Below, piece after piece: positions 35,045-43,276 of a stretch of DNA of 64,000 nt. A program made the translations under genes and the position numbers. The notes below the pieces were generated by a model that was not told the origin of the DNA, did not search any database, and saw nothing but the letters and a program-made list of their open reading frames with translations. Where the stretch lies: NCBI GenBank assembly GCA_037444305.1, contig JBBIMP010000028.1, forward strand, positions 10,498 through 74,497. Reading direction: 5' to 3'. This DNA is from JBBIMP01 sp037444305. Its GTDB lineage: Bacteria; Acidobacteriota; UBA6911. Numbering within the stretch: the first letter of the stretch is position 1; every line of letters begins with the position of its first letter.

Positions 35045-35755
35045 TCAGTGCGGCACGGCTTCGTCGCTCTCGATCTGCCCGTCCAGCAGCCGGATGGCCC
35101 GGTAGGCGCGCGCCGCAATGTCCGCCTCGTGCGTCACCAGGATGATGGTGTTGCCCTGCTTGTACAGGTCGTCAAGCAGGTTCATGATCTCGGCGCTCGT
35201 CTTGGAGTCCAGGTTCCCTGTGGGCTCGTCAGCCAGGATGATCGAGGGATTGTTGACGAGCGCCCGGGCCATGGCGACGCGCTGCCGCTGGCCGCCGGAC
35301 AGTTCATTCGGCCGGTGGTACATCCGGTCGCCCAGTTCCACGGCCTGCAGAGCCGCCATGGCCCGCTCCTTGCGGATCGCGGCGGGGGTGCCGTTGTAGA
35401 TCAGCGGCAGCTCCACGTTGTGCAGCGCGGTGGCCCTGGCCAGCAGGTTGAATGTCTGGAAAACGAAGCCTATTTCCTTGTTGCGGATGTAGGCAAGTTC
35501 GTCGTCGTTCATCTCCGAGACCAGCCGGCTGTTGAGGTAGTATTTGCCCTTCGAGGGGGTGTCCAGGCAGCCGATGAGGTTCATCATCGTGGACTTGCCG
35601 GAGCCCGAAGGTCCCATGATCGCGACATATTCCCCGCGCCGGATCTGGAAGCTCACCGCGCGGAGCGCGTGGATCTGCTCGGCCCCCATCTCGTAGGTCT
35701 TCCACAGATCCTCGGTCTTGATCATCACATCGTTGTTGCCATTGTGTCCGCTCAT
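35045..35755 (-). CDS. MacB/LolD-type ABC transporter ATPase
   Basis: 236 residues, stand-alone nucleotide-binding domain. Walker A GPSGSGKST, Q-loop VFQTFNLL, signature LSGGQRQR, Walker B IILADEPTGNLD and switch His in VTHEADI are all present; the LDSKTS stretch is typical of the MacB/LolD/FtsE exporter group. It follows the adaptor gene by 25 bases in one operon. No permease is next to it. The two ATPase-less permeases at 7751-10226 are the obvious candidates, which remains inference. Confidence 0.93.
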   Translation of the reverse strand: MSGHNGNNDVMIKTEDLWKTYEMGAEQIHALRAVSFQIRRGEYVAIMGPSGSGKSTMMNLIGCLDTPSKGKYYLNSRLVSEMNDDELAYIRNKEIGFVFQTFNLLARATALHNVELPLIYNGTPAAIRKERAMAALQAVELGDRMYHRPNELSGGQRQRVAMARALVNNPSIILADEPTGNLDSKTSAEIMNLLDDLYKQGNTIILVTHEADIAARAYRAIRLLDGQIESDEAVPH

Positions 35756-35780
35756 AATCTCCCTCTCGTCCGGCGCGAAA

Positions 35781-37244
35781 TCAGCCCTTGGACTCCGCTT
35801 CTTTCTTGACGCTGTTGTCTATTTTAACGTAGCTGCCGTCCTTTATGGTCCGCAGGGTTTGAAAGCTGCCCGAGACGATTTCATCGCCTTCCTCGAGCTC
35901 CCGCAGAATCTCGATTTCGGACTCCCCCGTGATTCCGGTCTTGACGGGGCGGAACCGGGCAAGCCTGTCCGCGTTGATGACGAACACCCCTTCGAGCTCC
36001 TTCTTGGGGGATTTCTCACCGGAGTTTTCGGCCTTCTGCGCGGGCTCCTTCGACTTCTTCAGGTCGGGCTGGATGTACTTTCCATCCTTGTCCACGGGCA
36101 CCTCCCTGATCGTCAGGGCCTGTATCGGGATCACGAGGATGTCTTCGCGGGTATCGGTGATGATATCGCCCGTGCAGGACATCCCGGGCCGCAGCTTGGG
36201 CGACGGATTCTTGATCGTCACGATGACCTTGAAATCCTTCGCCTCCTGGGTCGCGGTGCCGCTGCGGATGGGGCTGTTGCCGATCTCGGTGACTTCGCCC
36301 TCCATGACCACGTCCGGCAGAGCGTCCACCTTGACCTCGGCGGGATCGCCCAGCGACAGGTTGACGATGTCGGTTTCATCGACCTTGAGCTCCGCCTGGA
36401 TCACGCTCAGGTCGGCGATGGTCATGAGGGTAGCCTGGGGGCTGAACATGTTGCCGGGAACGGCCCGTTCTCCCTTTTCGACGCTCAGCTGGGTGATCAC
36501 CCCGCTCAGCGGCGAATACACGGTGGTCTTGCGCAGCTGGTCGGTGGCGCGCATCACGTTGGCCTCCTGGGCCTTCACCCTGTTCAGCGTGGCCTGGTAG
36601 GAGTTCTTCATCTGGTTGATGCTGTTCCGGGCCACCTGGACCTGCGTCTCCATCTGGGCCAGGCGCGCCCTGGAGACCTCGTACTGCGACCTGGCCGCGC
36701 GGGCGCTGTTCTGCGACTGCTCGTATTCCTCGCGGGAGATCAGCCCGTCCTCGTGCAGCTGCTGCTTCCGCTTGAAGGTATTCTGGGCCAGTGTGTTGTT
36801 GTGCTCTGCCTGTTCAAGCTCCGCGCGGGAGGACCTCAGCGAGGCTTCGTCCCGGGCGAGGTTGGCCTCGGCGTTCAGGATCTGGAACTCCTGGGCGCGC
36901 GCGTCGGCCCGGCCGGCCTCGTACTGGGCCCGCACCGAATTCGTCTCCGCCTGTGTCTGGATCGGGTCGATCGTGAGGAGAATATCCCCCTTGGCAACGC
37001 GCTCTCCCTCACGGACCCGGAGGTCGGTGATAATGCCCGTGATCTCGCTCTGGAGGTCCACAAACTCCCGCGCGCGGATTTCGCCGCTGGCGGAGACCTT
37101 CGATTTCAGCACGTCCTTCTTGACCACCTTGGCGGACTGGACTTTTACCTCTTCTTTGCGGGTGGCTTTGATGCTGACAAACACGATGACAGCCAGGACT
37201 GCAACCGCGGCGCAGGCTATCCAAATCTTCTTCTTTTTGCTCAT
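35781..37244 (-). CDS. MacA-like periplasmic adaptor (membrane fusion) protein
   Basis: 487 residues; ATG at 37244 with GGAGG seven bases upstream (the preceding TTG is not needed). One N-terminal helix (about 8-26) anchors it. Barrel-sandwich/lipoyl half (GEIRAREFVDLQSEITGIIT), a long coiled-coil hairpin (about 85-225), second lipoyl half (TVYSPLSGVITQLSVEKGE), beta-barrel domain and membrane-proximal domain follow. A charged Lys/Glu/Pro insert lies around 380-410. It links an inner-membrane MacB-type pump to an outer-membrane TolC-like channel. First gene of an operon with the ATPase. Confidence 0.9.
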   Translation of the reverse strand: MSKKKKIWIACAAVAVLAVIVFVSIKATRKEEVKVQSAKVVKKDVLKSKVSASGEIRAREFVDLQSEITGIITDLRVREGERVAKGDILLTIDPIQTQAETNSVRAQYEAGRADARAQEFQILNAEANLARDEASLRSSRAELEQAEHNNTLAQNTFKRKQQLHEDGLISREEYEQSQNSARAARSQYEVSRARLAQMETQVQVARNSINQMKNSYQATLNRVKAQEANVMRATDQLRKTTVYSPLSGVITQLSVEKGERAVPGNMFSPQATLMTIADLSVIQAELKVDETDIVNLSLGDPAEVKVDALPDVVMEGEVTEIGNSPIRSGTATQEAKDFKVIVTIKNPSPKLRPGMSCTGDIITDTREDILVIPIQALTIREVPVDKDGKYIQPDLKKSKEPAQKAENSGEKSPKKELEGVFVINADRLARFRPVKTGITGESEIEILRELEEGDEIVSGSFQTLRTIKDGSYVKIDNSVKKEAESKG

Positions 37245-37364
37245 CAATTGCCTCCGGCTATTGAGCTGGAACGCCCATTAGTACGAGTCCAGGTGGGGAA
37301 AAGTTTCAGAAAACTCCTGTTTCAAAAGGTTTTATCTCCGGACCGCCTCGTAGACACCCCCGGA

Positions 37365-38915
37365 TCAAACAACGACCGACTCCCGGTACTCACCGAACAC
37401 CCCGCGGAGCGTGTCGGATATTTCGCCGACCGACGCCAGGTTCTCCACGGCCTCCAGGATGAACGGCACGAGGTTCGCCCCCTCCGCCGCCGCTTTTCCC
37501 AGCCGCGAGAGCGCGCCCGCACAAGCGGCAGCGTCCCGCCCGGCGCGGAGCCGTTTCAGGCTTTGTCGCTGGTCCTCCCCCACCGTTTCGTTCACGACCA
37601 GCAGGTCGATGGGTGCGGACTCCTCGACGCGGAACCGGTTGATCCCCACAATGATGCTCTCCCCCGATTCGACGTCCTTCTGCGCCCGGTACGCGGACTC
37701 CTGGATCTCCTTCTGCACGTACCCCTGCTCGATTGCCTTCAGCATGCCCCCAAGGGCATCGATCTTGCGGATGTACTCCTCCGCGGCAAGTTCGATCTCG
37801 CCGGTCAGAGACTCCACCGCATAGGCCCCGCCCAGGGGATCGACCGTGTGCGCCACGCCGCTCTCGAAGGCCAGGATCTGCTGCGTGCGCAGCGCGATTC
37901 GCGCGGCGCTCTCGCTCGGCAAAGCCAGCGCCTCGTCCATCGAGTTGGTGTGGAGCGACTGCGTGCCGCCCAGGACGGCGGCCAGAGCCTGCAGCGTGAC
38001 CCGGACGATGTTGTTTTCCGGTTGCTGCGCCGTGAGCGTGCTTCCGGCGGTCTGGGTGTGGAACCGCAGGGACCAGGACCGCGGACTTTCCGCCTTGAAC
38101 CGCTCCCTCACGATCCTGGCCCATAGCCTCCGGGCCGCGCGGAACTTGGCCACCTCTTCGAGAAAATTGTTGTGGGCGTTGAAGAAAAACGACAACTGGC
38201 CCGCAAACTCGTCCACCTGCAGTCCGGCGTCCAGCGCCGCCTGGACGTAGGCGGCGCCGTTGGCGAGCGTGAAGGCCACCTCCTGCACCGCGGTCGAGCC
38301 GGCTTCCCGGATGTGGTATCCGCTGATCGAAATGGGATTCCAGCTCGGAACGTGTTTCTGGCAGAAGGCGATCAGGTCGGTAGTGAGCCGCAGGGAGGCC
38401 GGCGGGGGGTAGATGAAGGTGCCGCGCGCGATGTACTCCTTCAGGATGTCGTTCTGCACGGTGCCTCTCAGCGCCGCCCACTCCACTCCGCGCCTGCGCG
38501 CGATCGAAAGAACCATCGCCAGGAGCGTGGCGGCGGTGCTGTTGATCGTCATCGAGATGGAGACCTGGTCGAGAGGTATGCCCTCGAGGAGGGCCTCCAT
38601 GTCCTGCAGAGAGGCGACCGACACGCCCACCTTGCCGACCTCCCCCGCGGCCAGCGGGTGGTCGGGATCGATCCCGATCTGCGTCGGGAGATCGAAGGCG
38701 ACGCTCAGCCCTGTCTGTCCCTGGCCCAGCAGATAGCGATACCGAGCGTTCGATTCCCTTGCCGTGCCGAACCCCGCATATTGCCTCATGGTCCAGAGAC
38801 GGCCCCGGTACATGTTCGGGTAGATACCCCGGGTGAAGGGGTATTCGCCGGGTGCGTCCGGTTCGCGGCGGCTGAGGTCCTTGGCTTCGTAATAGAGCTT
38901 TTTTTCGGTGTGCAT
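37365..38915 (-). CDS. Methylmalonyl-CoA mutase, catalytic (large) subunit
   Basis: 516 residues, TIM-barrel substrate domain only; the C-terminal B12-binding domain is absent, as in two-subunit archaeal and some bacterial mutases. Interconverts methylmalonyl-CoA and succinyl-CoA with adenosylcobalamin. Specificity residues can be placed by motif: Tyr46 (MRQYAGF), Arg164 (YIARGTFIYPP) and His201 (SISGYHIREAG) have exactly the spacing of Tyr89, Arg207 and His244 of the propionibacterial enzyme; isobutyryl-CoA mutases carry Phe and Gln at the first two. So methylmalonyl-CoA is the likely substrate. The cobalamin-binding subunit is not in this window. Confidence 0.92.
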   Translation of the reverse strand: MHTEKKLYYEAKDLSRREPDAPGEYPFTRGIYPNMYRGRLWTMRQYAGFGTARESNARYRYLLGQGQTGLSVAFDLPTQIGIDPDHPLAAGEVGKVGVSVASLQDMEALLEGIPLDQVSISMTINSTAATLLAMVLSIARRRGVEWAALRGTVQNDILKEYIARGTFIYPPPASLRLTTDLIAFCQKHVPSWNPISISGYHIREAGSTAVQEVAFTLANGAAYVQAALDAGLQVDEFAGQLSFFFNAHNNFLEEVAKFRAARRLWARIVRERFKAESPRSWSLRFHTQTAGSTLTAQQPENNIVRVTLQALAAVLGGTQSLHTNSMDEALALPSESAARIALRTQQILAFESGVAHTVDPLGGAYAVESLTGEIELAAEEYIRKIDALGGMLKAIEQGYVQKEIQESAYRAQKDVESGESIIVGINRFRVEESAPIDLLVVNETVGEDQRQSLKRLRAGRDAAACAGALSRLGKAAAEGANLVPFILEAVENLASVGEISDTLRGVFGEYRESVVV

Positions 38916-39001
38916 ATGCTTTGGCTACTCCTGTTTCGAGGCCGGGCGCGGGCCATCGGCCAGCGATAGCGCGCAGCGGCGCGAGGCTACCCCATTCAAA
39001 C

Positions 39002-39031
39002 TTGACACCCGCGCCACGCCTTACCTAAGAT
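39002..39031 (+). promoter_or_regulatory. Candidate sigma-70 promoter of the 95-residue gene
   Basis: A perfect -35 TTGACA (39002-39007), an 18-base spacer and TAAGAT (39026-39031, four of six). About 80 bases before the ATG at 39111. Confidence 0.5.
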
Positions 39032-39110
39032 ACTCTCATTGCCACGGTAATGCCGGGTAAGCCGCGGCGCCTGCGGCCCGCCGGCGGCCCGACGGCGAGA
39101 GGATTGCCCG

Positions 39111-39398
39111 ATGCCGGATGCCGAACTGAAGCGGCTCATGAAAACCCTGGAGACCGCGATCAACGAGTCCTTGAGCGAATCGCCGGAATTCGACGAGGCG
39201 GTGAGAAACATCCGGGAAGCGGGCTATGAAGTCTCGCTGGTCATCGATGCCACAATCGGCGCAGTCTCCGGCGAACAGAAAAAGAGAGCCTTCACCGCGG
39301 ATGGGGCGGGTGATTCAGATCCCGTGAGGCTTCGGATCACCTCTGAAGACGCCAAATTCCTGAAATCATTAAAGATAGCTATAGACAGGGACTCCTGA
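39111..39398 (+). CDS. Hypothetical 95-residue protein
   Basis: Small acidic soluble protein. A helical N-terminal half (ELKRLMKTLETAINESLSES, EAVRNIREAGYEVSLVID) is followed by a Gly/Asp linker (about 60-70) and a short C-terminal segment ITSEDAKFLKSLKIAID. No recognised family, signal peptide or membrane helix. It is flanked by divergent methylmalonyl-CoA mutase and convergent selD, so it stands alone. A consensus -35 upstream and codon usage like its neighbours make it a likely real gene. Confidence 0.65.
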   Translation: MPDAELKRLMKTLETAINESLSESPEFDEAVRNIREAGYEVSLVIDATIGAVSGEQKKRAFTADGAGDSDPVRLRITSEDAKFLKSLKIAIDRDS

Positions 39399-39403
39399 TC
39401 CCC

Positions 39404-40444
39404 TCACTCCACCACCAGTGCTGAGCCTTGGATTTCCTCCACCTGCCCCACTTCGGCGGCCGGCACCCCTGCTTTTGACAAATCCCGCATTAACGCCTCC
39501 CGCGCGTCGCGGCTTACAGCGATGAGAAGCCCTCCCGAGGTCTGGGGATCCACCAGGATATCCTGGAGCGGCCGGGGGACACTTCCTCCTATAAGTGTTT
39601 TATTTTTAATCATTTGCATAGTTTTCGCCGCTGCGCCCGGAAGGACGCCCGCCTCAGCGAGGGAATACGCTTCCTCAATGTAAGGAATCGTGGCGGCGGT
39701 GAAGCGAAGCGTCACGCAGCTCGCCTCGGCCATTTCCAGGGCATGTCCCAGCAGGCCGTTGCCGGTGATATCGGTTGCGGCGTGGCAAACATGCCGGAGC
39801 ATGATCTCGGATGCCTCGCGGTTCAGGCGGCTCATGGTTTCCACCGCCTTTTCGATGCCGGCCCGGGAGGCCTTTTGAAATTTTATTCCGCTTGTGAGGA
39901 TTCCGATTCCGAGCGGCTTGGTGAGTACCAGCGCATCTCCGGGCCGCGCCGCGGCATTTGTAGTCATCCTCCGCGGATCCACGATGCCGGTTACGGAGTA
40001 GCCGAACTTTATCTCGTTGTCGGCCACCGTGTGGCCGCCCACAAGCGCCACGCCTGCCTCCCGGAGTTTCTCGAGCCCTCCTCTCATTATCAGAGCCAGA
40101 AGCTCCAGGTCTGTCTCCCTGGCCGGGAAGCAGGCCACCGCCATGGCGGTGAGTGGCCGTCCGCCCATGGCGTAGACATCGCTAAGGGAATTGGCGGCAG
40201 CGATGGCGCCGTAGACGCAGGGATCGTCGACTACGGGCGTGAAGAAATCGACGGTCTGCACCAACGCCCGATTCTCATCCAGCAGGTACACTCCGGCATC
40301 GTCCGCCGTCTCGTATCCTACCAGCACGTTCGGATTCGGGTATACGGGCAGTCGGCTCAGGACCTGAGCCACCGAGCAAGCGCTCAGCTTGCCGGCTCAA
40401 CCCGCGCCCGACACGAGTTCGGTCAATCTCCTCTTTTCGGCCAT
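39404..40444 (-). CDS. selD: Selenide, water dikinase; selenoprotein with UGA-encoded Sec16
   Basis: Makes selenophosphate from selenide and ATP, the selenium donor for selenocysteine and selenouridine. The frame from 40372 (GTG) lacks the N-terminal catalytic motif. Upstream it continues through a TGA to an ATG at 40444 and reads MAEKRRLTELVSGAG-Sec-AGKLSACS, the standard SelD start, where E. coli has Cys17 and Lys20. Here Sec16 and Lys19 keep that spacing. Total 346 residues. Later motifs are normal: DDAGVY, TVDFFTPVVDDP, GGHTVADNEIKFG, TDITGNG, DPQTSGGLL. A SECIS-like hairpin follows the UGA. The gene starts 10 bases after the bactofilin stop. Strong evidence that the organism uses selenocysteine. 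Confidence 0.9.
40354..40370 (-). promoter_or_regulatory. SECIS-like hairpin in the selD mRNA
   Basis: The 17-base inverted repeat GGCUCA-GGUCC-UGAGCC lies with its loop 32 bases past the UGA, inside the coding sequence. The loop starts with GG, and an unpaired U sits just below the stem, both features of bacterial SECIS elements. An alternative pairing of UGAGCC at the UGA itself with GGCUCA is possible. Confidence 0.6.
40397..40399 (-). other. In-frame UGA read as selenocysteine (SelD residue 16)
   Basis: Codon 16 of selD, between GAG and AGK in the protein. Aligned by motif with the catalytic Cys17 of E. coli SelD. Confidence 0.88.
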
Positions 40445-40454
40445 CTCGCTCTTC

Positions 40455-40877
40455 TCAGGGATTCATTTTACCAGTTCCGGCCGTTTCATCCACGGCCCGC
40501 AACCGCTCCCCATCTGCGCCTCCGGCTGCCCGTTGCGTGTCCGACATGTTGCACTTGCCGTCGAACAGGGCGCCGGCCTCGATGATGAGGCAGGGGGTGT
40601 AGATGTCTCCGTAGACTTTTCCCTCCTTGTGGATCTCCACGCGGTCGGAGGCGTGGATCGTTCCCTTGAACTCCCCGTAGATCGACGCGCGGCGGATCGC
40701 CACCTCCGCCTCCACACGGCCGCACGGCCCGATCACCAGGCAGGACTCCGAGTTGATCCTTCCCCGGACCAGGCCGTCGACCCGAAGCCCCTGGGTGAAG
40801 GAGACGTCGCCCGACATTTCCATCCCCTCGCCCAGGATGCTGACAATATCATCCTGCGTATCCCTTTTGAATTTCAT
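40455..40877 (-). CDS. Bactofilin (polymer-forming cytoskeletal protein)
   Basis: 140 residues. A disordered N-terminus (1-14) leads into a right-handed beta-helix core (about 15-110) with the repeat pattern ISGDVSFTQGLRVDGLVRG, AEVAIRRASIYGEFKGTIHA, RVEIHKEGKVYGDIYTPCLI. A flexible tail follows. Bactofilins polymerise without nucleotide and scaffold cell-shape or chromosome-segregation factors; in myxobacteria one interacts with ParABS. Here it follows parB by 18 bases in the same operon, which supports such a link. ATG with GGGAG upstream. Confidence 0.9.
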   Translation of the reverse strand: MKFKRDTQDDIVSILGEGMEMSGDVSFTQGLRVDGLVRGRINSESCLVIGPCGRVEAEVAIRRASIYGEFKGTIHASDRVEIHKEGKVYGDIYTPCLIIEAGALFDGKCNMSDTQRAAGGADGERLRAVDETAGTGKMNP

Positions 40878-40895
40878 GGCATCTCCCTAAGGCCG

Positions 40896-41738
40896 CTAAT
40901 TCCCGGCAAGAATGCTAAAGATGCGAATCAGGTCTTCCTCGCCAAAGAAGTGGATCCGGATCTGGCCCGGTTTGCCCGGCGACGGGCGGGAGATGATCTC
41001 CACCTTTGTCCCCAGCCGTTCCCGCAGTCGCGCTTCTGCCGCCTCCGTGTTCGGATCGCGCCGCAACGGAGCGGCCGGTTTAAGCGGCCGCCGCTTCGCC
41101 CAACGCTCCGCCTCGCGCACCGACCAGCCCTTCTGCACCATGACCTTGGCCATGCGGGACAGCTCCGCAGGCGGCGCATCCGAGGCCAGCAGCGCCCTGC
41201 CGTGGCCCGGCGAGAGCTGGCCATCCGCCACCAGGAGCTTGACCGCCGGTGGCAGCTTCAGCAGGCGCAAGGCATTGGCAATCGTGCTCCGCTCCTTCCC
41301 CAGGTGCGCTGCCAACTCTTCCTGGGTGCCGCCCAGCGCTTCCAGCAGGGACTGGTAGGCCTGCGCCTCCTCGATCGGGTTGAGTTGCTCGCGCTGGATG
41401 TTCTCCACCAGCGCGAGTATGAGGAGGCGGTCGTCGGGTACATCCTTTACTACAACCGGCACCTTCAGCAGTCCGGCGCGCTGCGCGGCCATGACCCGCC
41501 GCTCCCCCGCAACCAACTGGAATCCGTCGCCATGCGGCCGTACGAGAACCGGCTGCAGGACTCCGTTTTCACGAATGGAGGCGGCCAGTTCCTCCAGCCT
41601 CGCCTCGTCGAACCTGAGGCGGGGCTGGTCCGGATTCGGCGAGATCCGGTCGAGATCTACCTCCTGTGGGGCGGTCTCCGAACCTTCCGCCTCGGGGATC
41701 AGCGCCCCGAGCCCTCTACCCAACACCTTTCTTTTCAT
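40896..41738 (-). CDS. parB: Chromosome-partitioning protein ParB
   Basis: 280 residues. CTP-dependent DNA clamp that loads at parS. The N-terminal ParA-stimulating peptide GRGLGALIPE is followed by the CTPase domain with NPDQPR, LVAGERRVMAAQRAGL (GERR box) and ENIQREQLNPIEEA. A helix-turn-helix (about 135-190; QEELAAHLGKERSTIANALRLLKLP) and C-terminal dimerisation domain complete it. It overlaps the parA 3' end by 23 bases. Two perfect parS sites lie upstream of parA. Confidence 0.96.
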   Translation of the reverse strand: MKRKVLGRGLGALIPEAEGSETAPQEVDLDRISPNPDQPRLRFDEARLEELAASIRENGVLQPVLVRPHGDGFQLVAGERRVMAAQRAGLLKVPVVVKDVPDDRLLILALVENIQREQLNPIEEAQAYQSLLEALGGTQEELAAHLGKERSTIANALRLLKLPPAVKLLVADGQLSPGHGRALLASDAPPAELSRMAKVMVQKGWSVREAERWAKRRPLKPAAPLRRDPNTEAAEARLRERLGTKVEIISRPSPGKPGQIRIHFFGEEDLIRIFSILAGN

Positions 41739-42492
41739 GGTTCAGTATTTCCTTGGCGAGATTGATGTACCCCTCGGCCCCCTTGGACCGTATGTCATAG
41801 AGAATTATGGGCTTTCCGAAACTCGGGGCCTCGGCCAGCCGGACATTCCTGGGGATGACGGTCCGGAAGACCTCGTCGGCAAAATAGCTTCGCAGGTCGT
41901 CCCTCACCTGGTTGCTCAGGTTGGTCCTTTCATCAAACATGGTGAGCAGCACTCCCAGGATGCGAAGCTCGGGATTGAGCGTCTGCCGCACGCGGTGGAT
42001 GGTGTTCACGAGCTCGGACACCCCCTCGAGCGCGAAATACTCGCACTGGATGGGGACCAGGACTGCCTGGGCCGCGACGAGGCCGTTGAGGGTCATGATG
42101 TTGAGCGATGGGGGTGTGTCGATCAGGACGAAGTCAAATCCGTCAGCCACCTGGGCGATCAGGCCTTTCAAGAGGTGCTCCCGCTCGGGGAAGTCCAGGA
42201 TCTCGATCGCCGCCCCGGTGAGGTTGCGGTCGGCCGGCACCAGCTTCAGGTTTTCAAGGTCGGTATCGAGGATGAGATCGCGAAGGGGATCCCCGAGAAT
42301 GAGGGCGTGGTAAATGCTCCGGTTGAGCGATTCCCGCATTACGCCTAGCCCGCTGGTGCAGTTGGCCTGGGCGTCGGTGTCCACCACCAGGACGCGCATG
42401 TCGGCCATGGCAAGGGCGGCGGCCAGATTGATGGCGGTCGTGGTCTTGCCCACACCCCCTTTCTGGTTGGCTATGGCGATGATTCTCCCCAT
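41716..42492 (-). CDS. parA: Chromosome-partitioning ATPase ParA
   Basis: 258 residues from the ATG of MGRIIAIANQKGGVGKTTT, preceded by a strong GGAGGAGG; the longer frame reads through a parS site and is rejected. Deviant Walker A KGGVGKTT at about 10-17, DTDAQAN (Walker A' region) and VLIDTPPS (Walker B) are intact. ATP-bound ParA coats the nucleoid and moves ParB-parS complexes to separate new origins. Operon parA-parB-bactofilin-selD. Confidence 0.96.
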   Translation of the reverse strand: MGRIIAIANQKGGVGKTTTAINLAAALAMADMRVLVVDTDAQANCTSGLGVMRESLNRSIYHALILGDPLRDLILDTDLENLKLVPADRNLTGAAIEILDFPEREHLLKGLIAQVADGFDFVLIDTPPSLNIMTLNGLVAAQAVLVPIQCEYFALEGVSELVNTIHRVRQTLNPELRILGVLLTMFDERTNLSNQVRDDLRSYFADEVFRTVIPRNVRLAEAPSFGKPIILYDIRSKGAEGYINLAKEILNHEKKGVG

Positions 42493-42535
42493 CCGGCCTC
42501 CTCCGGCGCAATGCCGCTGAGAATAGCACAGCCGC

Positions 42536-42551
42536 TGTTTCACGTGAAACA
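42536..42551. promoter_or_regulatory. parS site 1
   Basis: TGTTTCACGTGAAACA, an exact match to the 16-bp ParB-binding palindrome, 44 bases upstream of the parA start. Confidence 0.95.
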
Positions 42552-42581
42552 AAACATGGCCCTGGAAACCTCGCGGCGTCC

Positions 42582-42597
42582 TGTTTCACGTGAAACA
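42582..42597. promoter_or_regulatory. parS site 2
   Basis: A second exact 16-bp parS copy starting 46 bases from the first, immediately after the rsmG stop codon. Confidence 0.95.
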
Positions 42598-42602
42598 GCC
42601 GC

Positions 42603-43238
42603 CTAACCGCGCTTCGCGTAGACGGATAGGTAGCTCCCCCTCCGGCCCGGGCAGGCCACCGTCTGCAGCCTTTCGAACCGGTCCTCCCACGCCCTTTCCG
42701 ACTCGACCGGAATTTCGCGGCCATGGAAAACCCAGAGGCGGGTTTGCCGCCCAGCGCGGGCTGCCAGCAGGTCCGTTTCCGGCTTCGCGGGCCGCATCCC
42801 CTTCCAGGAAATGCAGTCCCAGCTCCTATGCTCCGCCTCCCCGGCCAGGAACTGCCCGAGCCTGCGACAATGCACGCCCACCCCCTGCAGACCGAGCTCC
42901 CTGACAACAGTTTCCAGGAACACCGCTTTTTTTCGCCTGCTTTCCACCAGGTCGAGGACCATCCCGGGCAGGACCACCTTCATGGCCAGCGCGGGAAAGC
43001 CGGCGCCGCTTCCGAAATCCAGGTGGCGCTGCCCGCCATCCGGATATCTGCCTGCCGCCCAAAGCGCCTCCTGGAACAACGGCCCCAGAAGCCTCCACTC
43101 CGTCGATGCGGTCAGGTTCATCCGCTCATTCCACCGGCAGAGCAGGGCCAGGTAGAGCTGGAATTGCGCCATGGACTCCGATCCCGCCGCCACGCCGTGC
43201 CTCGTCAGCAGCGCTGCAAGCCGATCTCTGTCATCCAT
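42603..43238 (-). CDS. rsmG: 16S rRNA (guanine527-N7)-methyltransferase RsmG
   Basis: 211 residues from the ATG of MDDRDRLAALLTRHG. SAM-binding motif I LDFGSGAGFPALAMK at about 88-102, followed by DLVESRRKKAVFLE. The AL(L/W)RWNERMNLTA segment near residue 40 is family-typical. Methylates G527 of 16S rRNA with the usual mnmG neighbour. The C-terminus ends SYLSVYAKRG, a complete domain. It stops five bases before parS site 2. Confidence 0.92.
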   Translation of the reverse strand: MDDRDRLAALLTRHGVAAGSESMAQFQLYLALLCRWNERMNLTASTEWRLLGPLFQEALWAAGRYPDGGQRHLDFGSGAGFPALAMKVVLPGMVLDLVESRRKKAVFLETVVRELGLQGVGVHCRRLGQFLAGEAEHRSWDCISWKGMRPAKPETDLLAARAGRQTRLWVFHGREIPVESERAWEDRFERLQTVACPGRRGSYLSVYAKRG

Positions 43239-43276
43239 CCCCCGATCCTTTCTCCGGGCCTGCCTCGGCCACGCAA

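Noticed and set aside
35718..38126. 802-codon plus-strand open frame
   Set aside because: It runs antisense to the MacB-type ATPase, the MacA-type adaptor and the mutase, all of which have clear family motifs. High GC keeps the opposite frame free of stops.
39404..40372. SelD starting at the GTG at 40372
   Set aside because: It would lack the conserved N-terminal catalytic Cys/Sec and Lys; the upstream frame through UGA restores the full family N-terminus.
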